NCBI RefSeq assembly: GCF_018842675.1
Contig: NZ_JAGTWO010000002.1
Location: 186,001-250,000 of the forward strand
Direction: 5' to 3'
Length of the DNA: 64,000 nucleotides
Origin: Candidatus Pantoea bituminis
Lineage (GTDB): Bacteria > Pseudomonadota > Gammaproteobacteria > Enterobacterales > Enterobacteriaceae
A program made the position numbers and the translations under genes. Within the stretch, counting starts at the first letter, position 1, and each line of letters starts with the position of its first letter. Of this stretch, positions 51,101 to 59,886 are shown one piece after another. The notes beneath the pieces were generated by a model that did no database searches, was not told the DNA's origin, and saw only the letters and a list, made by a program, of their open reading frames with translations.

Positions 51101-52362
51101 CAGTACCTCGATTCCTGGATGAGAGACTTGGCACGTTCAAAAAAATCATCGTCACCAAAATTGCCTGATTTCAGTGCGAGAAACAGGCTCTTATCCAGCG
51201 TTGCAACCCAGGGAACGCCGGGGCAAATTAACTTACCCACCAGCAGTTCTTTAACATTGAGTGCCTGAGTTACGGCACCGGAGGTTTCTCCACCTGCGCA
51301 GATAAAATTACTGAATCCGCGCTGCTTCAATTTTTTAACCATGTGCGTAAACAGCACTTCGATACGTGCGGAAACGTCAAAGTCATATGTCGCCTTAATT
51401 TCAGCCAGACGTTCCTTGTTGACTGTGGCACAGATCATTGGAGGGTAATCAGCAGAAACATTCGCATTTAACCATTCTGCAATTTCCTCACTGTAGGCGT
51501 CGACATCGTCAAGCTTATCGACATCAACCTGATGTGTGCGGGCAAGGGACTTATAGGAGTTTACCTGCCGGTTTGTCTGCGTCGAGCAAGAGCCTGAGAT
51601 CACCACTGTTTTACCCTGGCTTGGCTTAAAGGCCTTACTTCCTCCAGTATCACCCTGACGGTTGGACAGCGCTTTAGCCATGCCATGACTCAGACCCGAA
51701 GCACCAGTAACAAAGGGATGATTAGCAAATGCAGCACCTATAGTCGCCAGATGTTCATCATTAAACGCATCAATAACAACGTAGCGGTTCCCCTGTTTTG
51801 TCAGCCCCTCAAAAGCCTGACGTACAGCAATAATCCCTTTCTCAACGGTTTCATAGTCGATCAGGCCGGTAGTTCCCTGCGACTGACTGTCCATAAGTCT
51901 GATCAAATTGGCATCACGCATTGGCGTCAGCGGGTGATCTTTCATGCCCGATTCGTCCAGCGGTTCACCTTTGACAAAAAGATTACCATAGAAAACTTTT
52001 CGGCCGTTGACCGGTAGCGAAGGGACAACGATCGTCGAAACCAATCCCGCTTCATTCAAGATGGCATCAGTAACGGGGCCAATATTGCCCTCAGAGGTGC
52101 TGTCAAAAGTTGAGCAATACTTGAACTGAATGACATCGCAGCCTTGTTTTTTCAGCCACTTCCAAGTAGCTACACAATCTGCAACGGCCTTTTCAGGTTT
52201 TTGTGTTCGACTTTTAAGACTTACTACGATGGCATCTGTTTCAAGTGGCACGTCATTTAACTGGACACCACTCAGCTGGATGCAACTCATTCCCTCTTCA
52301 ACCAGAAAACTGGCTGCATCCGTGCCGCCAGTATAATCATCAGCAATGATTCCAACTTTCAT
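51100..52362 (-). CDS. Four-carbon acid sugar kinase, 3-oxo-tetronate kinase-like (OtnK)
   Basis: DUF1537-type kinase of 420 residues that phosphorylates four-carbon sugar acids at C4. N-terminal substrate-binding part MKVGIIADDYTGGTDAASFLVEEGM; FKYCSTFDSTSEGNIGPVTDAI; the C-terminal ATP-binding half with VISGSCSTQTNRQV and ICAGGETSGAVTQAL. The order dehydrogenase, kinase, aldolase fits the known L-threonate/D-erythronate pathway. It starts 15 bases after the dehydrogenase-type gene and ends overlapping the aldolase gene. Intact frame. Confidence 0.93.
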   Translation of the reverse strand: MKVGIIADDYTGGTDAASFLVEEGMSCIQLSGVQLNDVPLETDAIVVSLKSRTQKPEKAVADCVATWKWLKKQGCDVIQFKYCSTFDSTSEGNIGPVTDAILNEAGLVSTIVVPSLPVNGRKVFYGNLFVKGEPLDESGMKDHPLTPMRDANLIRLMDSQSQGTTGLIDYETVEKGIIAVRQAFEGLTKQGNRYVVIDAFNDEHLATIGAAFANHPFVTGASGLSHGMAKALSNRQGDTGGSKAFKPSQGKTVVISGSCSTQTNRQVNSYKSLARTHQVDVDKLDDVDAYSEEIAEWLNANVSADYPPMICATVNKERLAEIKATYDFDVSARIEVLFTHMVKKLKQRGFSNFICAGGETSGAVTQALNVKELLVGKLICPGVPWVATLDKSLFLALKSGNFGDDDFFERAKSLIQESRY

Positions 52363-52377
52363 AAACGCCCCTACTTC

Positions 52378-53460
52378 TTACTGCAGATGTTTCTTCACGG
52401 CATCAGAAATCTCTTTCAGGCCGGAAGTTCCACTCAGTTCATAAGGCAGCAGCTTTTCTGCCTCATAGGCTTTAAGCACCGCATCTTCAATATTTCTGGA
52501 CGCGATCGCCAGCTCCTCGCAGTCGTGTTTCTCTGCCAGGTAATCAAGCATCATGGAGGCTGAAAGAATCATTGCGGTAGGATTGGCTTTACCCATGCCA
52601 GCGATATCGGGTGCAGACCCATGGCAAGGCTGGAAAAGTGCGTGGGTATCACCGATTTCACCGCTTGGTGCCATCCCCATACCACCCATAAGTGCTGCAG
52701 CGAGATCGGACAAAATGTCACCGTACTGATTTTCAGTAGGCATAACGTCAAATTCCCACGGACGGCGAACCATATCTAGCGCTGCAAAATCGACATACTT
52801 GTGCGCCGCATTGACATCAGTAAAGTCTTTGGCCACCTCATAAAACCATTCACGCGCGTGATGCTGTGAAGACAGCACGTTGGCTTTATCGATGTGTGTC
52901 ACGAGGTTTTTACCGCGACCTTGAGAAAGACGACGGCGCGCGAGCTTAAAGGAGAAGTCAAAGAGCTTCTTCGATACCGTACGCGAGATACGCATCAGGT
53001 TATGTTTGTATTCTTCATCGTCTGTCGTGAAGCCGCGCGGGAACGCGAATAAGCCTTCGGTAGATTCGCGAATAATGACGAAGTCGAGATTTTTGGTTCT
53101 CTCATCAACTAAAGGTAACGGTAAAGATGGGATGGTTTTACACGGGCGGACACCAGCATAAAGACCCAGACGCTTGCGCAAATCATGTTGTGGTCCAATT
53201 TCCGTGCCATCCGGGTAACGAATGTCCGGATGTCCCATCGCACCCAACAGAATCGCATCAGCTTTCTCTGCTCGCTCAAAATGGCTTTCAGGGAAAGCAT
53301 CGCCAGTTTCAGCATAAAACTGAGCCCCTGCGTCTATATGGTCATAGACCAGACCTACATCCAGATTACGTGTAGCCGCATCCATAATCTCCAGAGTTGG
53401 AGCCATGATTTCACGACCGATTCCATCGCCTGGCATAACTGCAATATTGAATTTTTTCAT
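52378..53460 (-). CDS. Isocitrate/isopropylmalate-family dehydrogenase of the four-carbon acid operon
   Basis: NAD-dependent beta-decarboxylating-type dehydrogenase of 360 residues. Motifs: MPGDGIGREIMAPTLEI, FVIIRESTEGLFAFPRG, and the metal/cofactor region ENQYGDILSDLAAALMGGMGMAPSGEIG, then PCHGSAPDIAGMGKANPTAMI. It is related to LeuB and tartrate dehydrogenases but clearly different from the ttuC-like gene at 27846. In described OtnK/OtnC clusters the first step is done by an LtnD/DenD enzyme of another family, so its place here is unusual. It could oxidise the hydroxy acid to the 3-oxo form kinase OtnK needs. GAGGTAACC precedes the start. Confidence 0.88.
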   Translation of the reverse strand: MKKFNIAVMPGDGIGREIMAPTLEIMDAATRNLDVGLVYDHIDAGAQFYAETGDAFPESHFERAEKADAILLGAMGHPDIRYPDGTEIGPQHDLRKRLGLYAGVRPCKTIPSLPLPLVDERTKNLDFVIIRESTEGLFAFPRGFTTDDEEYKHNLMRISRTVSKKLFDFSFKLARRRLSQGRGKNLVTHIDKANVLSSQHHAREWFYEVAKDFTDVNAAHKYVDFAALDMVRRPWEFDVMPTENQYGDILSDLAAALMGGMGMAPSGEIGDTHALFQPCHGSAPDIAGMGKANPTAMILSASMMLDYLAEKHDCEELAIASRNIEDAVLKAYEAEKLLPYELSGTSGLKEISDAVKKHLQ

Positions 53461-53474
53461 GGGTTACCTCGCCA

Positions 53475-53771
53475 TTATTTTTGAATAAGGTCGTAAAACA
53501 TAACGTCTTTGCTCACCAGCATTCCGGCAGTTTCAGCATCAAAGCTGAGAAAATGAGCAGTCTTCAGATGCACTTTGAAAGCTTCCATATCTTTATATTC
53601 TTCATAGAGAAGGAACTCGACCTGATGTGATTCTTCATTCGTCATTTCAGAAACACTGAAGAAATCACAACCTGGCTCAGTCAATGAAGTGGCAGCATTT
53701 GAAAGCAGGAGGGGTTTGAAGCGCGGGTAGTCATTCTCATCCACTACCATCTTCACTAAGACAGTTAACAT
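53475..53771 (-). CDS. ABM-fold (putative quinol monooxygenase-like) protein
   Basis: Small ABM-fold protein of 98 residues starting MLTVLVKMVVDEND; FLLYEEYKDMEAFKVHLKTAHF is the typical centre. ATG 53771 is chosen since AGGTAGG precedes it and the palindromic operator at 53792 lies just outside. First gene of the four-carbon acid operon, 14 bases before the dehydrogenase gene. Function in the pathway is unknown. Confidence 0.82.
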   Translation of the reverse strand: MLTVLVKMVVDENDYPRFKPLLLSNAATSLTEPGCDFFSVSEMTNEESHQVEFLLYEEYKDMEAFKVHLKTAHFLSFDAETAGMLVSKDVMFYDLIQK

Positions 53772-53791
53772 TTGCCTACCTTTCGTATTCG

Positions 53792-53807
53792 TTAATGTAT
53801 GCATTAA
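53792..53807 (-). promoter_or_regulatory. GntR-type operator upstream of the four-carbon acid operon
   Basis: TTAATGTATGCATTAA: arms TTAATG/CATTAA around TATG, matching the TTAACGTATACGTTAA palindrome at 47861 in 13 of 16 positions. It lies 21 bases before the first start codon. Confidence 0.72.
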
Positions 53808-53982
53808 TCAGGGTGCATGTTACGATACACTCGCCTTTTGCAACAGTGCCACGCGTTTTTTTCACAAAAATTATACGCAGGTCACACTTGTGATTTCACA
53901 TATGAACATTAACAGAGCCACTGGGAAATCAGGATAATCAATAAGTTACTGATTTATTTGGTTGAAATTTGAGAGATAGAAT

Positions 53983-54758
53983 ATGATCCCGTTTCAGCGC
54001 CAGAAACTTCTCCTGCAGATCGTCGAAGAATGTGAGTACGTCAGTATAAATTTTCTGACTTCTCATTTCGGTGTTTCTCATATGACTATCCGTCGAGATA
54101 TCGCTGAGCTTGAAAAGCATCAAAAGGTCAAGGCGGTTTCCGGAGAGGTACGTAAAGCCGGCGGTGAAAGCACGGAATTGCCGCGTGCATTTAAAGTCAA
54201 CATCGCGCGGGATGCAAAAACTGCAATTGCTAAATCAGCAGCAAACTTACTGAATTTCGAAAAAGTGATTTATCTTGATGCAGGCACTACCTGTTACGAG
54301 ATAGCACGTGAACTCGCCACGCGAAATGATCTGATTTTTATCACCAATGATATTGAAACGACGAACCTGCTCATAAAGTTAACTCGCTCAGAGGTTTACT
54401 TCATTGGTGGTAGAATTGATAAAGAAAATGGATCTTCTGTCGGTTTGCTGGCATCGGAAACACTAAGCAAATTTAACATAGATTTGGCCTTTATCTCCGC
54501 TGCCGCGTTTAACGCTACAGGAATATCTTCCAGTGATGAGAACAAAGCTCAAATAAAAAAAGGGTTTCTTTGGTTTCATTAAAAAGCATTCTTGTTGCAG
54601 ACGCGTCAAAATATGGGCTAATTGCACTCCATAAGTGTCTACCTCTTAATAAATTCGACACGCTAATCTCAGATAGTAACCTCCCCGACCATGTTCGTGA
54701 GAAACTTGAGACAAGCGTCTCAAATATTATCATCGCCCAACCTAATGTGAATGAATGA
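53983..54758 (+). pseudogene. DeoR-family regulator (frameshifted as given)
   Basis: DeoR-type repressor of about 258 residues. N-terminal helix-turn-helix FLTSHFGVSHMTIRRDIAELEKHQKV; effector domain with the sugar-phosphate-isomerase-like motif YLDAGTTCYEIARELA and the family ITNDIETTNLL and FIGGRI stretches. One base is missing in the A run 54555-54561: KKGFLWFH* should read KKRVSLVSLKSILVADASKYG. DeoR proteins usually sense sugar phosphates. It is followed by a dicarboxylate symporter and Ldh2-type dehydrogenase on the same strand, its likely targets. 54759-55147 has no supported gene. Confidence 0.86.
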
Positions 54759-55147
54759 CTTTTACAATGTGAATCCATGTGATAAATTAATTATCAGTAA
54801 GTTTTGGGCGAAATCTTCCCGGCTACTAACACGATTAATTTATTGATATTAAAAACATCCTGTTCATTAGATAGCTTAATTAACCCCCCTGTCTTCTCTT
54901 CATCCATAAAACCCAATAATTGGCAATCTGAAAACGCTAATACTGCAACCCGTCACACAAAGCTTATAGGCTTAATATTTATATTTCCGTTCAAGTCACA
55001 TTTATTAACCACCCGCATAGCCATTTATTATTTTTCATATTTAGTTATTACCGAGTTTAACTTTTTATGTACATGTTGTCCTGCCTCCAGCCCGGACAGC
55101 TTTGCTTTTTGCAACGCCAGATAGCTTAGTTATGGAGCATTCAAATC

Positions 55148-56476
55148 ATGTCTAATTCAATCGACACCTCTTCAGGAATGAGCTGGAGTATTGGTGGAAT
55201 ATGCAGACTTATTATGAAAAATCTCTACCTACAGGTAGTCATCGCAATGGTGATTGGGATTTTATTGGGCCATTACTTTCCATCTATGGCAGCGGAAATG
55301 AAACCGTTTGGTGACGGTTTTATCAAGCTAATCAAAATGACGATTGGCATGGTCATTTTCTTTACCGTGGTGTCCGGCATCGCCAATATGCGCAACTTCA
55401 AAGAGGTGGGCAAAATTGGTGGTGCTGCGCTGATCTATTTTGAAATCGTTTCGACCATCGCATTGTTGATTGGCATGGTTGTGGCGCATGTCCTTCAACC
55501 TGGTGCCAGTTTTAATGTGGATCCGGCCAAACTCGATGCAAGTCAAATCAGCCAATACGTTACTGCCTCTCATACCGGTGGAATGGCTGATTTTATACTT
55601 AGCATAATTCCCAAAACGCTTTTGGGTGCTTTTACCGGTGACAGTATTCTCCCTGTTGTCTTTGTCTCTGTGTTAATGGGGCTGGTACTGGGACGTATGG
55701 GTGATAAGGGTAAACCTTTGCGCGATTTTGTAGACGCGGGTGCAGAATGGATTTTTGGCATCATCAACGTGATCATGCGCTTCGCACCGATCGGTGCTTT
55801 CGGTGCAATGGCATTTACCGTAGGTAAGTTTGGCGTTGCATCTCTCAATTCTCTGCTCGTGCTAATTGTTTGCTTCTACATCACTGCTGTGATTTTTGTT
55901 TTTGTGATACTGGGTTCAATCGGCCTTAAATATGGCTTTAATATCATGTCCGTGTTGCGCCATTTCAAAAGTGAACTCCTGCTGGTATTAGCGACGTCTT
56001 CATCTGATGCAGCTTTACCATCGGTAATGCGTAAGCTTGAAGATCTGGGTTGCCGTCCCGGTACTGTAGGTTTAGTTGTGCCTGCCGGTTATGTGTTCAA
56101 CTCTGATGGCACCAATATCTATCTTACAATGGCCATACTTTTCCTCGCTCAGGCCATGCATGTCGAACTAACCATCTGGCACCAGTTGATGATTTTGGCC
56201 GTAGCTACCCTCACCACGAAAGGTTCAGCTGGCGTACCTGGCGCAGGCTTTGTATCGCTGGTTGCCACTCTAGCTCTTGTACCCGAAATTCCACTGGTGG
56301 GCGTAACGATGCTTTTGGGTATTGATCGCATCATTAGCGAAGGTCGCGCGATAGTTAATGTCATTGGCAATATTGTTGCCACCCTCGTTATTTCCAATCG
56401 AGAAAAAGAAATTACTCCACAAAGCCTGAAGCTGGCCATGCTTCAGGAAAAACATAACAAATCTCAGCCTTCTTAA
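55148..56476 (+). CDS. Dicarboxylate:cation symporter (DctA/DAACS family)
   Basis: Sodium- or proton-coupled carboxylate symporter of 442 residues. Typical DctA traits: NLYLQVVIAMVIGILLGHYFP, KMTIGMVIFFTVVSGIA, the serine-rich SSSSDAALPSV-like re-entrant loop (TSSSDAALPSVMRKLE), GYVFNSDGTNIYLTMAILFLAQA and GSAGVPGAGFVSL. GGAG lies about 12 bases before the start. Co-directional with the deoR gene before and the dehydrogenase gene after, 25 bases apart. Likely substrate: malate, tartrate or another C4 acid. Confidence 0.92.
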   Translation: MSNSIDTSSGMSWSIGGICRLIMKNLYLQVVIAMVIGILLGHYFPSMAAEMKPFGDGFIKLIKMTIGMVIFFTVVSGIANMRNFKEVGKIGGAALIYFEIVSTIALLIGMVVAHVLQPGASFNVDPAKLDASQISQYVTASHTGGMADFILSIIPKTLLGAFTGDSILPVVFVSVLMGLVLGRMGDKGKPLRDFVDAGAEWIFGIINVIMRFAPIGAFGAMAFTVGKFGVASLNSLLVLIVCFYITAVIFVFVILGSIGLKYGFNIMSVLRHFKSELLLVLATSSSDAALPSVMRKLEDLGCRPGTVGLVVPAGYVFNSDGTNIYLTMAILFLAQAMHVELTIWHQLMILAVATLTTKGSAGVPGAGFVSLVATLALVPEIPLVGVTMLLGIDRIISEGRAIVNVIGNIVATLVISNREKEITPQSLKLAMLQEKHNKSQPS

Positions 56477-56501
56477 TCTGTCATTCATTCCAGAGGTAGA
56501 T

Positions 56502-57569
56502 ATGACAATTGAAAATGATGTACTGGTCTCTGAAAACCAATTAACTGCATTTAGCACTCAGATTTTAAAGAATATTGGCGTTCCCTCAAATGATGCTGAA
56601 ATTGTGGTAAAGAACCTCATTGAGGCCGATCTGCGAGGAGTTTACTCACATGGCGTAGTACGTTTCCCAATTTACGTAAAGAGGATACTTGATGGTGGCA
56701 CGAACCCAAAAGCCAGGATGAGTATTCTACGCGAGACACGGACTACTGCCGTTATTGATGGCGATAACGGACTGGGTCATCTCGTCGGCGTTCAGGCCAT
56801 GCAATTAGCTATAGAGAAAGCTGCCGAAGGCGATTGCGTTTTTGTTGCAGTGAAGAACAGCAATCACTTCGGAGCTGCAGCCTATTACACCGAAATGGCT
56901 GCGCGACATAATATGATTGGCTTTTCCTTCACTATAGGCGCAATTAATCACATGACGCCCTGGGGCGGTGCCGAAGCCATGCTGGGGAATAACCCCTTCT
57001 CCGTAGCTTTCCCGACACGAGAAGATTTTCCCGTGGTTCTGGATATGGCATGCAGTATCGCGGCGCGTGGAAAAATTATCGTTGCGGCCAAAGAAGGTAA
57101 ACCTATTCCGAACGACTGGGCAACCGGGCCGGATGGGCTTCCCACCACTGATGCGGTTGAAGCACTGAAGGGCTTTGTTACGCCACTCGGTGGCCCTAAA
57201 GGTTATGCTCTGACTTTAACCGTTGGTCTTTTGAGCACCATGCTGTCAGGTGCATTCTTTGGCAGTGATGTCGGAGACCTTTACGAGGAAACATCAACAG
57301 CGCAGAACAGTGGTCACTTGTTTGGTGTCTTGCCAGTGTCTTCATTTGATGAGATAGAAAATTATTTAAGCCGGATGGATAAGGCAATGGCCGATATGCG
57401 TAACGCTAAGAAAGCCACTGGTATTGAACGTATATACCTTCCAGGAGAACGTGAGCATCTCTCTTTATTGAAAAGTCGTAAAGAGGGCATTCCGTTAGGG
57501 CAAGCATTATTTAAGGAGTTAGTTGCGTTAGGAGAAAAACATCATTTATCTCTTGAAAAAATTGGGTAG
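56502..57569 (+). CDS. Malate/L-lactate dehydrogenase family (Ldh2-type) oxidoreductase
   Basis: NAD(P)-dependent dehydrogenase of 355 residues in the Ldh2/MDH family, which includes YiaK, ureidoglycolate dehydrogenase and some sulfolactate and malate dehydrogenases. Family motifs: LIEADLRGVYSHGVVR with the catalytic His, AVKNSNHFGAAAYYTEMAA, PFSVAFPTREDFPVVLDMA and GPKGYALTLTVGLLSTMLSG. AGGTAG precedes ATG 56502. It acts on the acid imported by the symporter just upstream (inference). Confidence 0.92.
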   Translation: MTIENDVLVSENQLTAFSTQILKNIGVPSNDAEIVVKNLIEADLRGVYSHGVVRFPIYVKRILDGGTNPKARMSILRETRTTAVIDGDNGLGHLVGVQAMQLAIEKAAEGDCVFVAVKNSNHFGAAAYYTEMAARHNMIGFSFTIGAINHMTPWGGAEAMLGNNPFSVAFPTREDFPVVLDMACSIAARGKIIVAAKEGKPIPNDWATGPDGLPTTDAVEALKGFVTPLGGPKGYALTLTVGLLSTMLSGAFFGSDVGDLYEETSTAQNSGHLFGVLPVSSFDEIENYLSRMDKAMADMRNAKKATGIERIYLPGEREHLSLLKSRKEGIPLGQALFKELVALGEKHHLSLEKIG

Positions 57570-57622
57570 CACGTAAATTGCAAATTCAACTGCCCGGATA
57601 GCTAAATCCGGGCCCATCTGAA

Positions 57623-58520
57623 CTAACGGCTTAACGTCAGATGCTTTATCAACGCTGATGTCCCATCATTAAGCGCACTGCTGTTTGACCACGCTATCCA
57701 CAATTGCCTGAATGACCAATGATCATTCAATTTAATAATACGCAAGTTTCTCTCTGGCGGTGCGTATTACAGCAGAACGCGGCAAAACTGAAATGCCCAA
57801 TCCCGCCTCAATAAGGCTGATGACGGCTTCAAACGAGGTAACCTGAAAGGGAATATCAAGCGTTTTACCTAGAGAAACAGCCGCGTCTTTAATGAGATCC
57901 AGAATGGCGCTGCCATTATTGAGTCCGACGAAGCGCTGATCGACAATTTGCGAAAAGTCACACTCCTCTCCCATTTCTGGCCTGAACATTGAGGGTGCCA
58001 CTACGACCATCTGATCAATGCGATAGGTTTTCTTCTCCAAGCCTCGTGCATCAATATTACCAGAGAAAATCCCGATATCAATTTCGGCATGATTCAGTGC
58101 TTTTATAATTTCAATGCTCAGTCTCTCTTCAAGCAAGATCTTCATATCCGGATGTAAAGTTTGAAATGCATAGAGATCATTGGGTAGAAATTGCACTATT
58201 GATGACGTATTAGCCCAAACCTTTATATTTTCACTGATCCCCACCAAAAACTCATTCATGTTCTTAGTAAGCAAGTCGACGCTTGCCACTACTGACTTTG
58301 CCTGCATCAGTATGAATTCACCGGCGGGTGTTAAATGTAACCCCTGAGGACGACGGTCAAAAAGACGCTGGCCTATAAGTTTTTCCAGTTCATTGATTCG
58401 TTTACTCACCGCGGAAAGCGTCATAAATACGTGCTCAGACGTCAGTGTCAGGCTGCGCGTATGCGCTGCAAGAACAAAAATCCGAAGTGTTAACAGATCC
58501 AGATTGCTGATGTTGATCAC
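57623..58520 (-). pseudogene. LysR-family regulator (3' frameshift as given)
   Basis: LysR-type regulator. The winged helix reads LRIFVLAAHTRSLTLTSEHVFMTLSAVSKRINELEKLIG; the effector domain includes WANTSSIVQFLPNDLY and SLIEAGLGISVLPRS. The likely start is GTG 58520 with GGGAG six bases upstream; an ATG at 58553 has no ribosome site. Read straight, it stops at 57732 after LAYY. A one-base surplus in the T run 57746-57748 would instead give LRIIKLNDHWSFRQLWIAW and a stop at 57623, the expected LysR end. Together with one site in the gene at 11188-12763 this is an insertion-type rather than deletion-type break. Targets may be the SDR/SfnB operon or the symporter genes. Confidence 0.78.
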
Positions 58521-58647
58521 ACTTAAAGCTCCCGACTTGTTTATTAAAGGCATTTGTAACGAAGAGATAAAATTGATAGAAAATGAATAAGAATCCTATC
58601 TGTTAAGTTTGAAGGCTGTCAGCCAGGGTCCGTTTATAACTCTAATA

Positions 58648-59874
58648 TCAGATATAACCACGTCGCGGTGGTAAAATGCCATTGAGATAATAATCCCCCA
58701 CTGCGGCATATTTCCAGCGTACAGGATCATGCAGAGTATGAGTTCTCGCGTTCCGCCAGTGCCGGTCCAAATTGTACTGCGCCAGTAAAGCTTGAGAACC
58801 GGCATGCTCAATAAGCTTATTACTGGCATTCAGGCAAAGTTCGGTTGAAAGTATTTTAACTTCGGCGACCGCTATTGATGCTTTCGCCAGAGACGATGCT
58901 CCAGGGGATGATTTAATAGAATCGACGACCTCAGCAGCGTCTATGATCAGCGTTTCAGCGGCGTGCAAATCTGTCATCAGGGCACCAAAATCTGCCAACA
59001 GCAAGGTGTCCTTTGCGGCAAATCCCATTTCACAGTCTATCCATGGCCGTGAACGACTGGTCACAAACGATCTGAAATCATTCAGAGCAGCTCGCGCAAT
59101 GCCAATCTGTATGGCTGCATGATAAAGCTGAGAATAGGGTCCTAACCGGGTTGGATTATCAAATAATGACTGAAAAGGCAGAACGTCTGCCCTGTTGACC
59201 AACACATTATCGAGCAGCACCGTGCCGCTGGCTGTTGTACGCTGTCCCATTGCCGTCCAGTCATTGCGCAATGTCAGTCCGCTGCTTTCTTTTGGCACAT
59301 AAGCCATGTGCTGGAATCCATCATTGTCTTTAACAAAAACGGCCAGCCAGTCGCACAACAATGCCCCAGTGCAATATGCTTTAGTCCCATTGATGCGATT
59401 ACCAGCTGGTGTTTTTGAAATAATAGTGGAGCGATGTAAAGCTGATGCAGTTTTACCCTGAGTTTCAGCAACAGCATTGCCAAAACGCTTTCCCTTTAAT
59501 ACTTCATTAAAAAAATATTGCTGCTGTTGCTTGTTACCCAGTAAACGGAAGCACTCAACCGAATAGAAATGCGTTTGTGGAATTTGGCCAACGGATGGGT
59601 CGGCCTCGCTTAGTTTTATCACAACTTCCACCAGCGTACGTGCGCTCACATCGGCACCACCATACGCTTCAGGTACAGTTATCCCCTGCAACCCACTTTG
59701 CGCTAAGAGGACAAGCTCGCGAACGGGTAAAGCACGCGTAGAATCACGAGCGGCAGCAGTCTCTTTGATAACGGGAATAAGAGCTTCAATGACTTCCAGC
59801 GCTTCGCTGTTCGATCGTATAACATGGGCAGGCTTTGAGATCCCGGGTGCGGTGAGGCGAATAAATTCTGACAC
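58648..59874 (-). CDS. SfnB-family flavin oxidoreductase (acyl-CoA dehydrogenase-like), copy 1
   Basis: Acyl-CoA dehydrogenase-fold enzyme of 408 residues, similar to SfnB/DszC-type flavin monooxygenases used to release sulfur from organosulfur compounds. Motifs: LAQSGLQGITVPEAYGGADVS, DPSVGQIPQTHF, INGTKAYCTGA, and the C-terminal RHWRNARTHTLHDPVRWKY common to the group. GTG 59874 is preferred: GGAG lies six bases before it, inside the frame opened by TTG 59886. Twelve bases after the second copy, so both are in one operon. Confidence 0.87.
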   Translation of the reverse strand: MSEFIRLTAPGISKPAHVIRSNSEALEVIEALIPVIKETAAARDSTRALPVRELVLLAQSGLQGITVPEAYGGADVSARTLVEVVIKLSEADPSVGQIPQTHFYSVECFRLLGNKQQQQYFFNEVLKGKRFGNAVAETQGKTASALHRSTIISKTPAGNRINGTKAYCTGALLCDWLAVFVKDNDGFQHMAYVPKESSGLTLRNDWTAMGQRTTASGTVLLDNVLVNRADVLPFQSLFDNPTRLGPYSQLYHAAIQIGIARAALNDFRSFVTSRSRPWIDCEMGFAAKDTLLLADFGALMTDLHAAETLIIDAAEVVDSIKSSPGASSLAKASIAVAEVKILSTELCLNASNKLIEHAGSQALLAQYNLDRHWRNARTHTLHDPVRWKYAAVGDYYLNGILPPRRGYI

Positions 59875-59886
59875 GCGTTGCTCCAA

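Noticed and set aside
54804..55124. Open frame of 106 codons before the symporter gene
   Set aside because: No ribosome site; composition (Asn, Ser, Ile, Thr rich) mirrors AT-rich non-coding DNA.
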